From positions 29,585-93,584 of the forward strand of contig DASZUU010000046.1 in NCBI GenBank assembly GCA_035547425.1: a stretch of DNA of 64,000 bases, read 5' to 3'. Source of the DNA: Alloacidobacterium sp035547425 (GTDB taxonomy: Bacteria > Acidobacteriota > Terriglobia > Terriglobales > Acidobacteriaceae). The translations under genes were made by a program, and so were the position numbers. The notes beneath the pieces were generated by a model. It searched no databases. It saw only the letters and a program-made list of their open reading frames with translations, and was not told the origin of the DNA. Below are positions 18,997 to 28,885 of this stretch, piece by piece (the stretch's first letter is position 1; each line of letters begins with the position of its first letter).

Positions 18997-19719
18997 ATGC
19001 TTTTATCTCTCATTCTCGGCTCAGTAGCTGCGGTTGCCGATATCTTCGGCGGCTTCGTGCTGGTTCGCGCCAATTGGGAAAAGCGCTATCTCCGCTATTC
19101 TGTTGCACTTGGCGCCGGATTCATGCTGGCGGTGGCGTTTCTTGAAATGCTCCCGGAGAGCTTTCATTTTTCCACCCGATGGTCGCCCGTGCTGGTGCTC
19201 GGTGGATATTGCGCCATTCATCTGCTGGAACACACCATAGTGCCCCATTTCCACTTTGGGGAAGAAACGCATCACGATGAATTTATCTCCGCGCGTACCA
19301 GCTATTCCGTGCTTGCCGGACTCGCCGTGCACGCTCTCTTCGATGGAGTGGCCATTGCCTCCGGATTTGTGCTCTCCAACCTGTTGGGCTGGCTCATTTT
19401 TATCGCCATTTTTCTGCATAAGGTACCGGAAGGCTTTACCGTCGCATCTGTCATGCTGGCTTCCGGACGCAGCCGCAAAGCTGCCGTGGTTGCGGCTTCG
19501 GTTCTTGCAACCGCAACTTTAGTCGGCGTATTGCTGATTGGCCTTCTTCCGTCGTGGGTTGAAGCAGGGCTGCCGCTTTCTGCCGGCGTAGCCATTTATG
19601 TAGCAGCTACAGACCTTGTGCCTGAAGTCAACCGTGAGCCCGGTATTCGTATGGCGCTGGTCTTCTTTGCCGGAGTTCTGCTTTTCCTGCTGTTGCGCCT
19701 GTGCCTGCCCGCAGTCTAG
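18997..19719 (+). CDS. ZIP-family divalent metal transporter
   Basis: The 240-residue protein has about seven to eight membrane helices. It carries the two metal-site helices of ZIP transporters: HALFDGVAIASGF near residues 111-123 and HKVPEGFTVASVM near 147-159. A His-rich cytoplasmic loop (HFHFGEETHHDE near 83-94) is also typical. It probably imports zinc or a similar divalent ion across the inner membrane. It appears monocistronic. A run of T residues follows the stop codon without a clear hairpin. Confidence 0.85.
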   Translation: MLLSLILGSVAAVADIFGGFVLVRANWEKRYLRYSVALGAGFMLAVAFLEMLPESFHFSTRWSPVLVLGGYCAIHLLEHTIVPHFHFGEETHHDEFISARTSYSVLAGLAVHALFDGVAIASGFVLSNLLGWLIFIAIFLHKVPEGFTVASVMLASGRSRKAAVVAASVLATATLVGVLLIGLLPSWVEAGLPLSAGVAIYVAATDLVPEVNREPGIRMALVFFAGVLLFLLLRLCLPAV

Positions 19720-19980
19720 GTAAATCGAACAACTTTTTTTTGCATAGCTATGTATGTTTTTCGCGCCGAATTCGAGCATTTTTCGCGCAAAAACTCCTGT
19801 AAAATGCAGTTATCCCCAACAAATTAGCAACGCGGAAATTTACGCCGGAATGACGAATAAAATCGCATCTTTGACTGCCTGTTACGCCTTTCTCTGGGCA
19901 GTACGGCAGGTCTATTTCTGGCAATCTGCAGATTTGCGGGGCTTTCCTGGCAACCGGCGGCAACGCCCGGCTTCGTAGAC

Positions 19981-20370
19981 ATGTCGATGCAGCTCTATTT
20001 TCTTGCCTTGTTACATAGCCTGAAGGCGTATCTGCACAATTCCTGGCTGTTTCTGGCCCTTTTTGGAGCATTTGGCATCGCTTGCCTGTTGTGGGTCATA
20101 GCTGAGAAATGGAAAACCTGCTCGCAGTGGAACAGCGATGACATCGCTCATCTTCTTGTTTTTGAGGCCTTTATTGCTGCGGGAACTGTTCTCTACAAGG
20201 TGGGAACGATCATCACTCTATCTGCGAGATTTTCCGTCGACACGGCAGCCATTATTTTTTTCATTGCCATGCCAATGCTGCTGTGGCTGCAATGGCACCG
20301 GAGACGACCGGATGAGTGGCAACGAAACAACGCCAGCTCAAATACAGCCAATGTCGCGCAGGCAGGATAG
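19981..20370 (+). CDS. Small three-helix membrane protein of unknown function
   Basis: The 129-residue protein has three hydrophobic segments (about 20-40, 56-76 and 84-104) and a hydrophilic Arg/Asn-rich tail. I do not recognise a family. The ATG at 19981 lacks a clear ribosome site. The 260 bases between the ZIP gene and this one contain an open frame ending two bases before the start, but that frame has no convincing protein character. It is convergent with the NUDIX gene. Confidence 0.55.
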   Translation: MSMQLYFLALLHSLKAYLHNSWLFLALFGAFGIACLLWVIAEKWKTCSQWNSDDIAHLLVFEAFIAAGTVLYKVGTIITLSARFSVDTAAIIFFIAMPMLLWLQWHRRRPDEWQRNNASSNTANVAQAG

Positions 20371-20391
20371 CGTAGTTACCAGACCCTCACT

Positions 20392-20931
20392 CTATTTCTG
20401 TCTTGCCTTCCACATCAGGTAGAGTCCCCACGCGGCCAGCGTGCAGTTATCGCGGATCACTCCATCGAGCATCATCTGTTCAAACTCAGCAATAGAAAAT
20501 GAGTGCAACGTCAGATCATGCTCCTCGGCATCGAAGTCCGTGCCTACGTGCGTTAATCCTGTAGCCAGAAAGATATGCTGTTTCTGGTTGGCAAAGCCAT
20601 ATGCAATGTAGCTTGTCCCTAGAAAGACCATGGATTCCGCCTGGAAGCCGGTCTCTTCGCGCAGTTCGCCTCGCGCCAGCTCCTCCGGAATGATGTCGGC
20701 GGTTTCCCATCCACCCTGGGGCAGCTCAAAACAACGCTCCTGGATGGGATAGCGGAACTGCTCGACTAGGTATACGCGATCGTCTTCGATGGGAATAATG
20801 ATGGCCGCATCGTCTTTATCCACTACGCCATAGATGCCGCGCTCACCATTGCTGCGCTCAATTTCATCCTGGCGAAGGCGCATCCAGGGATTGCGGTAAA
20901 TTTCACGGCTGCTAAGTGTCTTGATGCTCAT
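20392..20931 (-). CDS. NUDIX hydrolase, ADP-ribose pyrophosphatase type
   Basis: The 179-residue protein starts at the ATG at 20931 (MSIKTLSSREIY), where the NUDIX fold begins. The frame extends 24 codons further upstream, but that part looks non-coding. The Nudix box runs from GGWETADIIPEE to ARGELREETGFQAE near residues 74-100, with the REE(T)G metal-binding glutamates intact. The LVEQFRYP and LPQGG context is typical of enzymes that hydrolyse ADP-ribose and related nucleotide sugars in the cytoplasm. Confidence 0.85.
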   Translation of the reverse strand: MSIKTLSSREIYRNPWMRLRQDEIERSNGERGIYGVVDKDDAAIIIPIEDDRVYLVEQFRYPIQERCFELPQGGWETADIIPEELARGELREETGFQAESMVFLGTSYIAYGFANQKQHIFLATGLTHVGTDFDAEEHDLTLHSFSIAEFEQMMLDGVIRDNCTLAAWGLYLMWKARQK

Positions 20932-21140
20932 GTGGGGGCCAGCTCTATTTTGCCATAGCAGTCTTGCTCCATTTTTACTATGTCCGCAAATGGACGGGTA
21001 CATCCGCTTCCGGACATTCCAACTGTTGCTTAGAAATCGATAGAAGTTGATTTTTCAATAAATTAGGGTCGGAATGAATTGGCCGTCCGCTTGCTCTTTT
21101 GTTAACAAACCCGACCAAATCCTGCCAAGGGAGAAGACGC

Positions 21141-23621
21141 ATGACAACCTTCTGGAACGATCTGCGATATGCCATACGGCAATTAAAAAAGACTCCGGTA
21201 TTCACCATAGTCTGCGTGCTGACACTGGCTCTGGGTATCGGAGCCAATACAGCCGTCTTCAGCGTAATGAATGCCGTGCTGCTGAAATCGCTTCCGGTCG
21301 AAGATCCCAGTCGGGTGGTTTATCTGCGAACTTCCGATCAACCGCACAGGACAGGCACGATCAGCACATACGAGACGTTCTCGTACCCGGTATACGACGC
21401 CCTGCGTCACCAGAAGGGCGCCCTGACCGCGGTGATGGCTTATGTTCCGCTCTCAAACGGCAAAGTTGCCGTTCGCTATGGCACTGAGCCGGAAGAAGCC
21501 AAAGGTGACATGGTGAGCGGCGACTTCTTTTCCGGGCTTGGCGTGAAGCTGATTCGCGGTCACGGATTTACCGAGAATGACGAAGCCTCGCATGCGGCTA
21601 TTGCAGTCATCAGCTACAACTACTGGACACAGCGCTTTTCGCGCAGTCCCGATGTACTTGGAAAGACCCTGTTTGTGAATGGCGTACCGATCACAATCGT
21701 CGGCATTGCCGCCGAGGGTTTTGAAGGCGTGGAAGCCGGTGATTCCACCGATTTCTGGATTCCGCTACAGAACCGGCAGGAATTGAATGCCTGGGGCAAT
21801 CCGCCGGAAAACGGCAAGACGTACCAGGAAGACCCCACATGGTGGTGTTTGCGGATGTTGGGCCGGCTTGCTTCCGGCGTCACTCAGGCACAGGCAGCAG
21901 CACAATTGCAGTCCACCTTTCAAACAGCCGCATATATCGGCCTTGGCAATCCTGAGCCGGGAGAGAAACGCCCGGTGCTGAGCTTTGCGGACGCAAAGAA
22001 CCTTCCCGGCTATGACGAAGAATATGGCAAGCCTCTCAGGATGCTGATGGTCATGGTGGGATTTGTCCTGTTGATTGCGCTCAGCAACGTGATTATGCTG
22101 CTGATGGCCCGTAATGCCACGCGGCGGCGGGAATTCTCATTGAGACTGGCATTGGGCGCAGGGCGCAGGGAGCTGTTTCGCCAGCTTCTGACGGAGAGCG
22201 CGCTGCTAGTAGCGCTGGGCGGAGGGCTGGCTTGGCTGTTTGCCACGGCTGCGACCCACGCTCTCGGAGCATTGGCTCAGATTGAATCGAGCCTCGCGCC
22301 GGACCGCACGGTCCTGCTTTTCACGGTGAGCATTCTAGTAACTACAGCATTCTTATTCGGACTCGCGCCTTTGCGCGTCGCCCTCTCCGCAGGACCTGGG
22401 CTGGTGTTGAAGACTTCATCGGCCACTTCACAGGCAGACGCCAACAAAACTCGTACTGGAAAGGTGATTGTCGCCCTGCAGATGGCGCTCTGCGTCGTAT
22501 TGCTGGTGGGCGGCGGGCTGCTGGTTCGTACGCTGCGCAATCTTGAGAATATTCCGTTGGGATTTGATCCGACAGGGCTGGTTGTCTTTGGAGTAAACCC
22601 GCAACACATCCATTCCGTTCCTGAAGGCGTCGCGTTTTATCAACAATTGATGAGTAAGCTGCGCGCGCTGCCGGGCGTCGAATCCGTGACCATCATGGAA
22701 GAGCGCCTTGGGTCGTGGTGGTCAGACAACAGCAACATGATGGTAGACGGCAGGCTAACGAAGACGATCGACGGCTCATCGGGAACGGTACGCAGCAACG
22801 TGGCCGGTCCGGATTTCTTCCATACGCTGGGAGTGCCGGTGCTTGCAGGCCGCGACTTCTCCGATTCCGATACCGCAACTTCGCCGCATGTCGGCATTAT
22901 TAACGAGCAATTTGCGAAACGCTTTTTCCCCAATCAGAATCCGCTGGGCCATACGATTGGACCCGACAATGGGCAATATCAGATGACGGTGGTGGGCGTC
23001 GTCAAAGACCACAAATACCGCAGCATCGATGAAGAACCCATTCCCATGGCCTGGTACATGTATGCCCAGATTCCGGTCACCAGCAAAATGCAGGTCGAGC
23101 TGCGCGTGCATGGCGAGCCGCTGGCCATTTTGCCTGCTGCACGCAAAGCCCTGCAAACGATGGACCCGAACTTGCCGCTGATAGAGCCGATAACGCAGCG
23201 TGCACAGTATGAGACGACGATTTCGCGGCAACTGCTGTTTGCGCGGCTGTCTGAATTTTTCGGGTTGCTGGCTGTCCTTCTGATTGCCACGGGGCTGTAT
23301 GGCACGCTGGCGTATCGCATTAATAATCGAACGGTGGAAATTGGCGTGCGCATGGCTGTGGGCGCGCAGCGCGGGCAGGTGGTCTGGATGGTGCTGCGCG
23401 AAAGCCTGCTGTTGACGGCCAGCGGTATTATGCTCGGTATTCCGCTGGCAGCTCTGGTGGCGAGGGCGCTTGCCGCTTCGCTCTATGGAGTTAAGCCCCT
23501 GGATGCGTTGACATACGCGCTTGCTGTACTCGGTGTAGCCTTTGTTGCCTTATTGGCCAGCGCGATTCCAGCACAACGCGCCGCAAATGTTGATCCGCTC
23601 AAGGCACTGCGGGCTGAGTAA
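21141..23621 (+). CDS. ADOP-family (MacB/FtsX-type) ABC permease, first of a tandem pair
   Basis: The ATG at 21141, preceded by AAGGGAGA, gives 826 residues, exactly the length of its downstream neighbour. The N terminus (WNDLRYAIRQLKKTPVFTIV, then LALGIGANTAVFSVMNAVLL) is the signature of the acidobacterial duplicated orphan permeases. A MacB-like periplasmic domain (about 60-270) precedes an FtsX segment with three helices (about 290-410). A second periplasmic domain (about 450-680) and a C-terminal FtsX segment (about 700-820) follow. No ATPase gene is adjacent, hence 'orphan'. Probable role is export or mechanical signalling in the envelope; substrates are unknown. Confidence 0.87.
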   Translation: MTTFWNDLRYAIRQLKKTPVFTIVCVLTLALGIGANTAVFSVMNAVLLKSLPVEDPSRVVYLRTSDQPHRTGTISTYETFSYPVYDALRHQKGALTAVMAYVPLSNGKVAVRYGTEPEEAKGDMVSGDFFSGLGVKLIRGHGFTENDEASHAAIAVISYNYWTQRFSRSPDVLGKTLFVNGVPITIVGIAAEGFEGVEAGDSTDFWIPLQNRQELNAWGNPPENGKTYQEDPTWWCLRMLGRLASGVTQAQAAAQLQSTFQTAAYIGLGNPEPGEKRPVLSFADAKNLPGYDEEYGKPLRMLMVMVGFVLLIALSNVIMLLMARNATRRREFSLRLALGAGRRELFRQLLTESALLVALGGGLAWLFATAATHALGALAQIESSLAPDRTVLLFTVSILVTTAFLFGLAPLRVALSAGPGLVLKTSSATSQADANKTRTGKVIVALQMALCVVLLVGGGLLVRTLRNLENIPLGFDPTGLVVFGVNPQHIHSVPEGVAFYQQLMSKLRALPGVESVTIMEERLGSWWSDNSNMMVDGRLTKTIDGSSGTVRSNVAGPDFFHTLGVPVLAGRDFSDSDTATSPHVGIINEQFAKRFFPNQNPLGHTIGPDNGQYQMTVVGVVKDHKYRSIDEEPIPMAWYMYAQIPVTSKMQVELRVHGEPLAILPAARKALQTMDPNLPLIEPITQRAQYETTISRQLLFARLSEFFGLLAVLLIATGLYGTLAYRINNRTVEIGVRMAVGAQRGQVVWMVLRESLLLTASGIMLGIPLAALVARALAASLYGVKPLDALTYALAVLGVAFVALLASAIPAQRAANVDPLKALRAE

Positions 23622-23645
23622 CAACCTATTTTCAAGGGAGACAGG

Positions 23646-26126
23646 ATGCACACATTATCGAATGACTTGCGTTATGCGTTGCGGCAGCTTCGCAAAACTC
23701 CCGGATTCACCATAGTATGCGTGCTCACTCTTGCCCTCGGCATCGGCGCGAATACAGCCGTCTTCAGCATCATGAATGCAGTATTGCTGAGATCGTTGCC
23801 GGTCGCAGATCCTGACCGCGTCGTGTATCTGAACACCTCTGGAGCACCGCACAAGGGCAGCAATACCGGCGACTGGACTACCTCCTTTTCCTATCCCGTC
23901 TACGACACGCTACGCCAGCAGAAGACAACGCTATCCCAGGTAATCGCCAGCGTTCCGCTTGCTATACCAAAGGTCGCAGTGCGCATTGGCAGTGTGCCGG
24001 AAGAAGCCGAAGGCGATATGGTCAGCGGCAACTACTTCAGCGGACTCGGCGTGAAGCTTGCTCGAGGCAATGGCTTCACCTCAGAGGATGAAGCGAAACA
24101 TTCTTCCATCGCGGTTATCAGCTACAACTACTGGACACGGCGCTTTGCCCGCAATCCCGACATTCTCGGCCAGACGCTCTTTGTCAAAGGAGTACCCTTC
24201 ACGATCAGTGGCATCACCGCTGAGGGTTTTGAAGGCACCGATCCTGGCGACTCCATCGACTTCTGGATTCCGATGCAGACTCGCCCGGAAATCACTCCCT
24301 GGGGCAATGTGTTCAAAGAAAGCTCCTACATGGAGCGCCCGAACTGGTGGTTTATTCGCCTAATCGGAAGACTTGCACCGGGAGTTTCCAAGTCACAGGC
24401 AATTGCCCAACTGCAACCGATCTTTCAACGGGCAGCGTACATCGGCATCGGCAATCCCGAGGCTGGAGAAAAACCACCGGTCCTCAGTTTTCAGGATTCA
24501 AAAAGCTTCCCCGGCTATGAAGAAGGCTATGGAAAACCTCTCAAAACTCTCATGGCCATGGTCTGCCTTGTGCTTCTGATTGCCCTGAGCAATGTCGTCA
24601 TGCTTCTCATGGCGCGCAATGCGACCCGCCAGCGGGAATTCAGCTTGCGGCTTGCGCTCGGCGCTGGTCGCAAAGAGCTCTTTCGTCAGCTGCTGGTAGA
24701 AAGTCTTCTGCTGGTCACGATGGGCGGGGTCATGGCATGGTTCTTCGCAGAAGCTGCCTCGCGCTCACTGGCTACATGGTCAAAGATTGAAACCAGCCTC
24801 GCTCCTGATAAGGCCGTGCTCCTTTTCACTTTGGGCATTCTTGTAAGCGCGGCTCTCGCCTTCGGATTAGCTCCCTTGCGCATAGCACTGGCAGGCGGCC
24901 CAGGGTTGGCGCTAAAAACGTCTGCCGCAACATCGAACACGGATGCCGGCAAAACGCGCACCGGCAGAGTCATCGTAGCGTTGCAGATGTCTTTATGCCT
25001 CGTGTTGCTGGTCGGCGGTGGATTGCTGATCCGTACCCTGCGTAACCTGCAGAATATTTCTCTGGGCTTTCCTACGGAAGGACTACTGGTCTTCGGTGTT
25101 AATCCGCAGACAGTGCAATCCACGCCCGATAAGGTCCTCTTTTATCATCAACTGACCGACAAACTGCGCGTGTTGCCTGGAGTTGAGTCTGTCACCCTCA
25201 TGGAAGAACGCATCGGTTCCGGCTGGTCCAATAACAGCTCCTTGCTCGTAGATGGACACAAGCCGCCAAATTCTGATGGCGATAACGGCATAGTCAGAAA
25301 CAATGTGGTCGGTCCTGATTTCTTTCACACGCTGGGTGTGCCGATTATGGCCGGACGCGAATTCACAGCGATGGATACAGCCAACGCCCCGCATGTTGCT
25401 GTCATCAATGAGCTGCTGGCGAAGCGCTTCCTGCCCGGAATGAATCCTCTCGGCCACACCTTGGGTAGCAAGGATCCCAAAGAACAGTACACGATTGTCG
25501 GCGTCGTCAAGGATCACAAATATCGAAGCATCGATGAGGCTCCGATCCCGATGGCCTGGATAATGTATGAGCAAATCCCCCAGGTGGGCGAAATGCACTT
25601 TGAGTTGCGCGTGCACGGCGAACCGCTGGCCATCTTGCCCGACGTTCGCAAAGCTGTGCAGCAAATGGACCCCAATCTGCCTTTGCTGAAGCCGATGACG
25701 CAGCGCGCGCAATATGAAGAAACCATATCCAGCCAGTTGCTCTTTGCCCGTCTTGCCGGATTTTTCGGCCTGCTGGCCATCGTCCTCGTTGCAACCGGAC
25801 TTTATGGAACGCTGGCGTATCGCGTCAACAACCGCATCGTTGAAATCGGCGTACGCATGGCAGTAGGTGCACAGCGTGGACAGGTAATCTGGCTGGTGCT
25901 GCGCGAAAGCCTGCTCCTTACCGCAGTCGGCATTGCTGTTGGCGTCCCTCTGGCCATTCTCGTAGCTAGAGCTTTGACCTCGGCTCTCTACGGAGTAAAG
26001 CCATACGACACCGTGAGCTTCGTCACCGCTGCTATCGGAGTAGCTCTGGTTGCACTGGTTTCCAGCCTGATTCCGGCACGACGAGCAGCTAACGTTGACC
26101 CACTCAAAGCCCTCCGCTCCGAATAG
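23646..26126 (+). CDS. ADOP-family (MacB/FtsX-type) ABC permease, second of a tandem pair
   Basis: This 826-residue protein starts 24 bases after its upstream paralogue, behind AAGGGAGA. It is collinear with that paralogue over its whole length, including the N-terminal LRQLRKTPGFTIV segment, both periplasmic domains and the final RRAANVDPLKALR motif. The two differ at many positions, so the duplication is not recent. The pair probably forms one transcript and perhaps a heterodimer. A hairpin follows the gene. Confidence 0.87.
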   Translation: MHTLSNDLRYALRQLRKTPGFTIVCVLTLALGIGANTAVFSIMNAVLLRSLPVADPDRVVYLNTSGAPHKGSNTGDWTTSFSYPVYDTLRQQKTTLSQVIASVPLAIPKVAVRIGSVPEEAEGDMVSGNYFSGLGVKLARGNGFTSEDEAKHSSIAVISYNYWTRRFARNPDILGQTLFVKGVPFTISGITAEGFEGTDPGDSIDFWIPMQTRPEITPWGNVFKESSYMERPNWWFIRLIGRLAPGVSKSQAIAQLQPIFQRAAYIGIGNPEAGEKPPVLSFQDSKSFPGYEEGYGKPLKTLMAMVCLVLLIALSNVVMLLMARNATRQREFSLRLALGAGRKELFRQLLVESLLLVTMGGVMAWFFAEAASRSLATWSKIETSLAPDKAVLLFTLGILVSAALAFGLAPLRIALAGGPGLALKTSAATSNTDAGKTRTGRVIVALQMSLCLVLLVGGGLLIRTLRNLQNISLGFPTEGLLVFGVNPQTVQSTPDKVLFYHQLTDKLRVLPGVESVTLMEERIGSGWSNNSSLLVDGHKPPNSDGDNGIVRNNVVGPDFFHTLGVPIMAGREFTAMDTANAPHVAVINELLAKRFLPGMNPLGHTLGSKDPKEQYTIVGVVKDHKYRSIDEAPIPMAWIMYEQIPQVGEMHFELRVHGEPLAILPDVRKAVQQMDPNLPLLKPMTQRAQYEETISSQLLFARLAGFFGLLAIVLVATGLYGTLAYRVNNRIVEIGVRMAVGAQRGQVIWLVLRESLLLTAVGIAVGVPLAILVARALTSALYGVKPYDTVSFVTAAIGVALVALVSSLIPARRAANVDPLKALRSE

Positions 26127-26140
26127 TCCCCAGACAAGCT

Positions 26141-26165
26141 GCTGTGCATGATCCCCATGCACAGC
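26141..26165 (+). terminator. Hairpin after the ADOP pair
   Basis: A perfect 9-bp stem, GCTGTGCAT (26141-26149) with ATGCACAGC (26157-26165), encloses a 7-base loop. It lies 15 bases past the stop codon. No U-rich tail follows, so it may be a weak or factor-dependent terminator. Confidence 0.5.
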
Positions 26166-26222
26166 GGCGAATGATAGAGTAATCTCCATCTACTAATTCG
26201 CTTTATTGAAGGATTTACTCGC

Positions 26223-27707
26223 GTGAACTTTCTGGGAATGGACGTGGGAACCGGGGGCACCCGGGCAGTTTTGATCGATGAAAATGGGCAGGTAATCGCC
26301 TCAGCATCCTGCGAGCACGCTCCGTTTCGAAGCCCTCATCCGGGATGGGCAGAGCAGGACCCCGACGACTGGTGGCGAGCCGCACAAGTTGCCATCCGCG
26401 AAGTGCTGGCTACTAGCGGAGTCAAATCATCCGAGATTGGCGCTATCGGACTTACCGGCCAGATGCACGGCGCGGTTATGCTCGATGCCGACGGCAAAGT
26501 TCTGCGTCCTTCGCTGATCTGGTGCGACCAACGTACTGGACCACAATGCGACTGGCTGCATGAAAAAATCGGACGCGAGCGCCTGATCGAGCTGACCTGC
26601 AATCCAGCACTCCCAAATTTCACCCTCACCAAGCTTTTATGGGTTCGCGAGCATGAACCCGAGATCTTTGCTCGCATCGCGCATATTCTCTGCCCCAAAG
26701 ACTACGTCCGCTACAAGCTGACCGGGACCTATGCCATCGATGTGCAGGAAGCCTCCGGCACATTGCTGCTCGATGTCACGCACCGCCGCTGGTCCTCAGA
26801 AGTGGCAAAGGTGGCGGGCATTGACGAAGCATGGCTGCCGCAGCTCTTTGAATCGCCTGAAGTCTGCGCGCATATTTCCGCCGAAGCCGCTTCTTTGACC
26901 GGGCTGACCGCTGGTCTGCCGGTAGTCGCAGGAGCAGGTGACCAGGGCGCAGGCGCAGTCGGCATGGGCATTCTGCAACCCGGATCTGTGTCCGCCACCA
27001 TCGGAACCTCCGGCGTGGTCTTTGCTGCAACCGCTGCTCCCATAAAAGACCCGCAGGGACGCCTTCACACCTTCTGCCACGCTGTTCCCGGGCGCTGGCA
27101 TGTCATGGGCGTGACCCAGGCTGCCGGACTTTCCCTCCGCTGGCTGCGTGATATCGTCGCTCCCAATGCCGGCTACGACACACTCACCGCAGAAGCTGCA
27201 AAAATCCCTGCAGGCAGCGAAGGCCTTTTATGGGCGCCGTATCTGCTTGGCGAGCGCACACCGCATCTCGATTCACAAGCAACAGCCGCCTTCTACGGAA
27301 TTACCGCCTCGCACACGCGCGGCCACCTTACGCGAGCCGTGCTGGAAGGCATAGCTTATTCGTTGAAAGATACCTTTACGCTCTTCGCCGAGCTTGGAAT
27401 CCCGGTAAAAGGGGTGCGGCTGGGCGGCGGGGGCGCGCGCGGCCCGCTGTGGCGTTCGATTCAAGCCGGCATTTATGGCTATCCTTCCGACGTGCTGGTT
27501 GCCGAAGAAGGAGCTGCTTTCGGCGCTGCCCTGTTGGCAGGCGTCGGCGCAGGGGCATGGGCAGATACCGATGCAGCATGCGCAACTGCGATTCGCGTCG
27601 CCGAGCAGATCGCGCCGGTGCAAGCGGATACACAAGCCTATGCCGATGGATATAAGGTCTACAGGCGGCTTTATCCAGCGCTGAAAGCGGTGCGGGAAGG
27701 AGCATAG
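26223..27707 (+). CDS. xylB: Xylulokinase (FGGY family)
   Basis: The 494-residue kinase phosphorylates D-xylulose to xylulose 5-phosphate with ATP, feeding xylose into the pentose phosphate pathway. Visible features are the N-terminal phosphate loop (MDVGTGGTRAVLID), TGQMHGAVMLD with the xylulose-contacting MHG, the WCDQRT motif, and AGAGDQGAGAVGMG with the catalytic Asp in the C-terminal half. A GLLWAPYLLGERTPH loop is also present. The start is a GTG with AAGGAT about ten bases upstream. A LacI regulator follows 60 bases later on the same strand and is a likely regulator. No xylose isomerase or transporter is in the window. Confidence 0.9.
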   Translation: MNFLGMDVGTGGTRAVLIDENGQVIASASCEHAPFRSPHPGWAEQDPDDWWRAAQVAIREVLATSGVKSSEIGAIGLTGQMHGAVMLDADGKVLRPSLIWCDQRTGPQCDWLHEKIGRERLIELTCNPALPNFTLTKLLWVREHEPEIFARIAHILCPKDYVRYKLTGTYAIDVQEASGTLLLDVTHRRWSSEVAKVAGIDEAWLPQLFESPEVCAHISAEAASLTGLTAGLPVVAGAGDQGAGAVGMGILQPGSVSATIGTSGVVFAATAAPIKDPQGRLHTFCHAVPGRWHVMGVTQAAGLSLRWLRDIVAPNAGYDTLTAEAAKIPAGSEGLLWAPYLLGERTPHLDSQATAAFYGITASHTRGHLTRAVLEGIAYSLKDTFTLFAELGIPVKGVRLGGGGARGPLWRSIQAGIYGYPSDVLVAEEGAAFGAALLAGVGAGAWADTDAACATAIRVAEQIAPVQADTQAYADGYKVYRRLYPALKAVREGA

Positions 27708-27767
27708 CTTGCTTCCCCGCTTCCTTTCCAGTTGAACATTTCCCCATAAGCATCTACAAAAACATGT

Positions 27768-28844
27768 ATGCCCAAGCGTAAGTCCCCGGCGAAGGAATCA
27801 AAAAACGAGTTCCTTCCCGGCAGGCCCATCAGTCTGAAAACCCTCGGCGATTATCTGGACCTTTCGCCTGCCACGATTTCACTCGTACTCAACAATGCTC
27901 CCGGCGTTCGATCCATTCCCCAGGAAACGCGGGACCGCGTGATGGCCGCGGCCAAAAAATTTGATTACCGGCCCAGCTTCTACGCCCGTTCACTGCGCCG
28001 GAAGCAAAGCTTCTCCGTCGGCGTGCTGGTGCCCGAATTGAGCGACGGGTATTCGGTGCTGGTAATGGATGGCATTGAAGAAGTGCTTCTGGAAGAAGGC
28101 TATTTTTATCTGACAGCCAGCCATCGGCGCAAAGCCGATCTGATCGAGGAATATCCTCGCCTCCTTATGGATCGCTCGGTCGAAGGCTTTATCGCTATCG
28201 ATACCGCTTTGCAGCATAGTCTTCCGCTGCCGGTAGTCGCCGTAGCCGGACACAGAAAAATCGAAGGGGTCACCAGCATCACGCTCGACCATAAGCGTGC
28301 GGCGGAGCTGGCATTACACCATCTGTATCAATTGGGGCATCGGCAGATTGCCTTTATGCGCGGCCAGCCCTTCAGCTCGGATTCCGAAGATCGCTGGAAG
28401 AGCCTGATGGCAACATCCAAAAAGCTCGGCATTGAAATTCATCCTGAGCTGACAGTTCAGCTTGCCGTCAATATTTCCTCGCCCGAGCTCGGCTATCCCG
28501 TAGTGCAGCAGCTGTTGGCGCAGAATCGGCCATTCACCGCACTTGTCTCCTTCAACGATATCGCTGCCATTGGAGCGATTCGCGCATTCCGGGATTACGG
28601 CCTGCGCGTTCCGGAGGATGTATCCATCGTAGGATTCGACGATATACAAGGGGCTGCGTATCACAACCCCAGCCTGACAACGATTCGCCAGCCTCTACAC
28701 AGCATGGGCACGCATGCAGCCCGCATTCTTCTGCAGCGGATTCGCGGGAAAGAACATCCGGAACATGTTGCCATCGTTCCGGAATTAATTATCCGAGAAT
28801 CTACCTGCCCCCCAATCCAGAAACGGGGAACACGCAAGCGCTAA
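27768..28844 (+). CDS. LacI-family transcriptional regulator beside xylulokinase
   Basis: The 358-residue repressor has an N-terminal helix-turn-helix (about 22-42, LKTLGDYLDLSPATISLVLN) and the LacI hinge with YRPSFYARSLRRKQS. A periplasmic-binding-protein-like sugar-sensing domain follows (about 80-345), with FNDIAAIGAIRAFRDYGLRVPEDVSIVGFDDI. An unusual hydrophilic extension of about 20 residues precedes the helix-turn-helix. Its position right after xylB suggests that it responds to xylose, xylulose or a related sugar. No clear operator is seen in the 60-base gap. Confidence 0.85.
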   Translation: MPKRKSPAKESKNEFLPGRPISLKTLGDYLDLSPATISLVLNNAPGVRSIPQETRDRVMAAAKKFDYRPSFYARSLRRKQSFSVGVLVPELSDGYSVLVMDGIEEVLLEEGYFYLTASHRRKADLIEEYPRLLMDRSVEGFIAIDTALQHSLPLPVVAVAGHRKIEGVTSITLDHKRAAELALHHLYQLGHRQIAFMRGQPFSSDSEDRWKSLMATSKKLGIEIHPELTVQLAVNISSPELGYPVVQQLLAQNRPFTALVSFNDIAAIGAIRAFRDYGLRVPEDVSIVGFDDIQGAAYHNPSLTTIRQPLHSMGTHAARILLQRIRGKEHPEHVAIVPELIIRESTCPPIQKRGTRKR

Positions 28845-28885
28845 AGCGTATACTCGTTTCGCGACCCTATAACGACAGGACCATT

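Noticed and set aside
19754..19978. 74-codon frame between the ZIP and small membrane protein genes
   Set aside because: No ribosome site, mixed composition and no protein-like pattern. I also looked for a riboswitch here and found no consensus that fits.
25083..26189. 368-codon frame on the minus strand across the second ADOP gene
   Set aside because: Antisense shadow; the sense strand encodes a clear permease.
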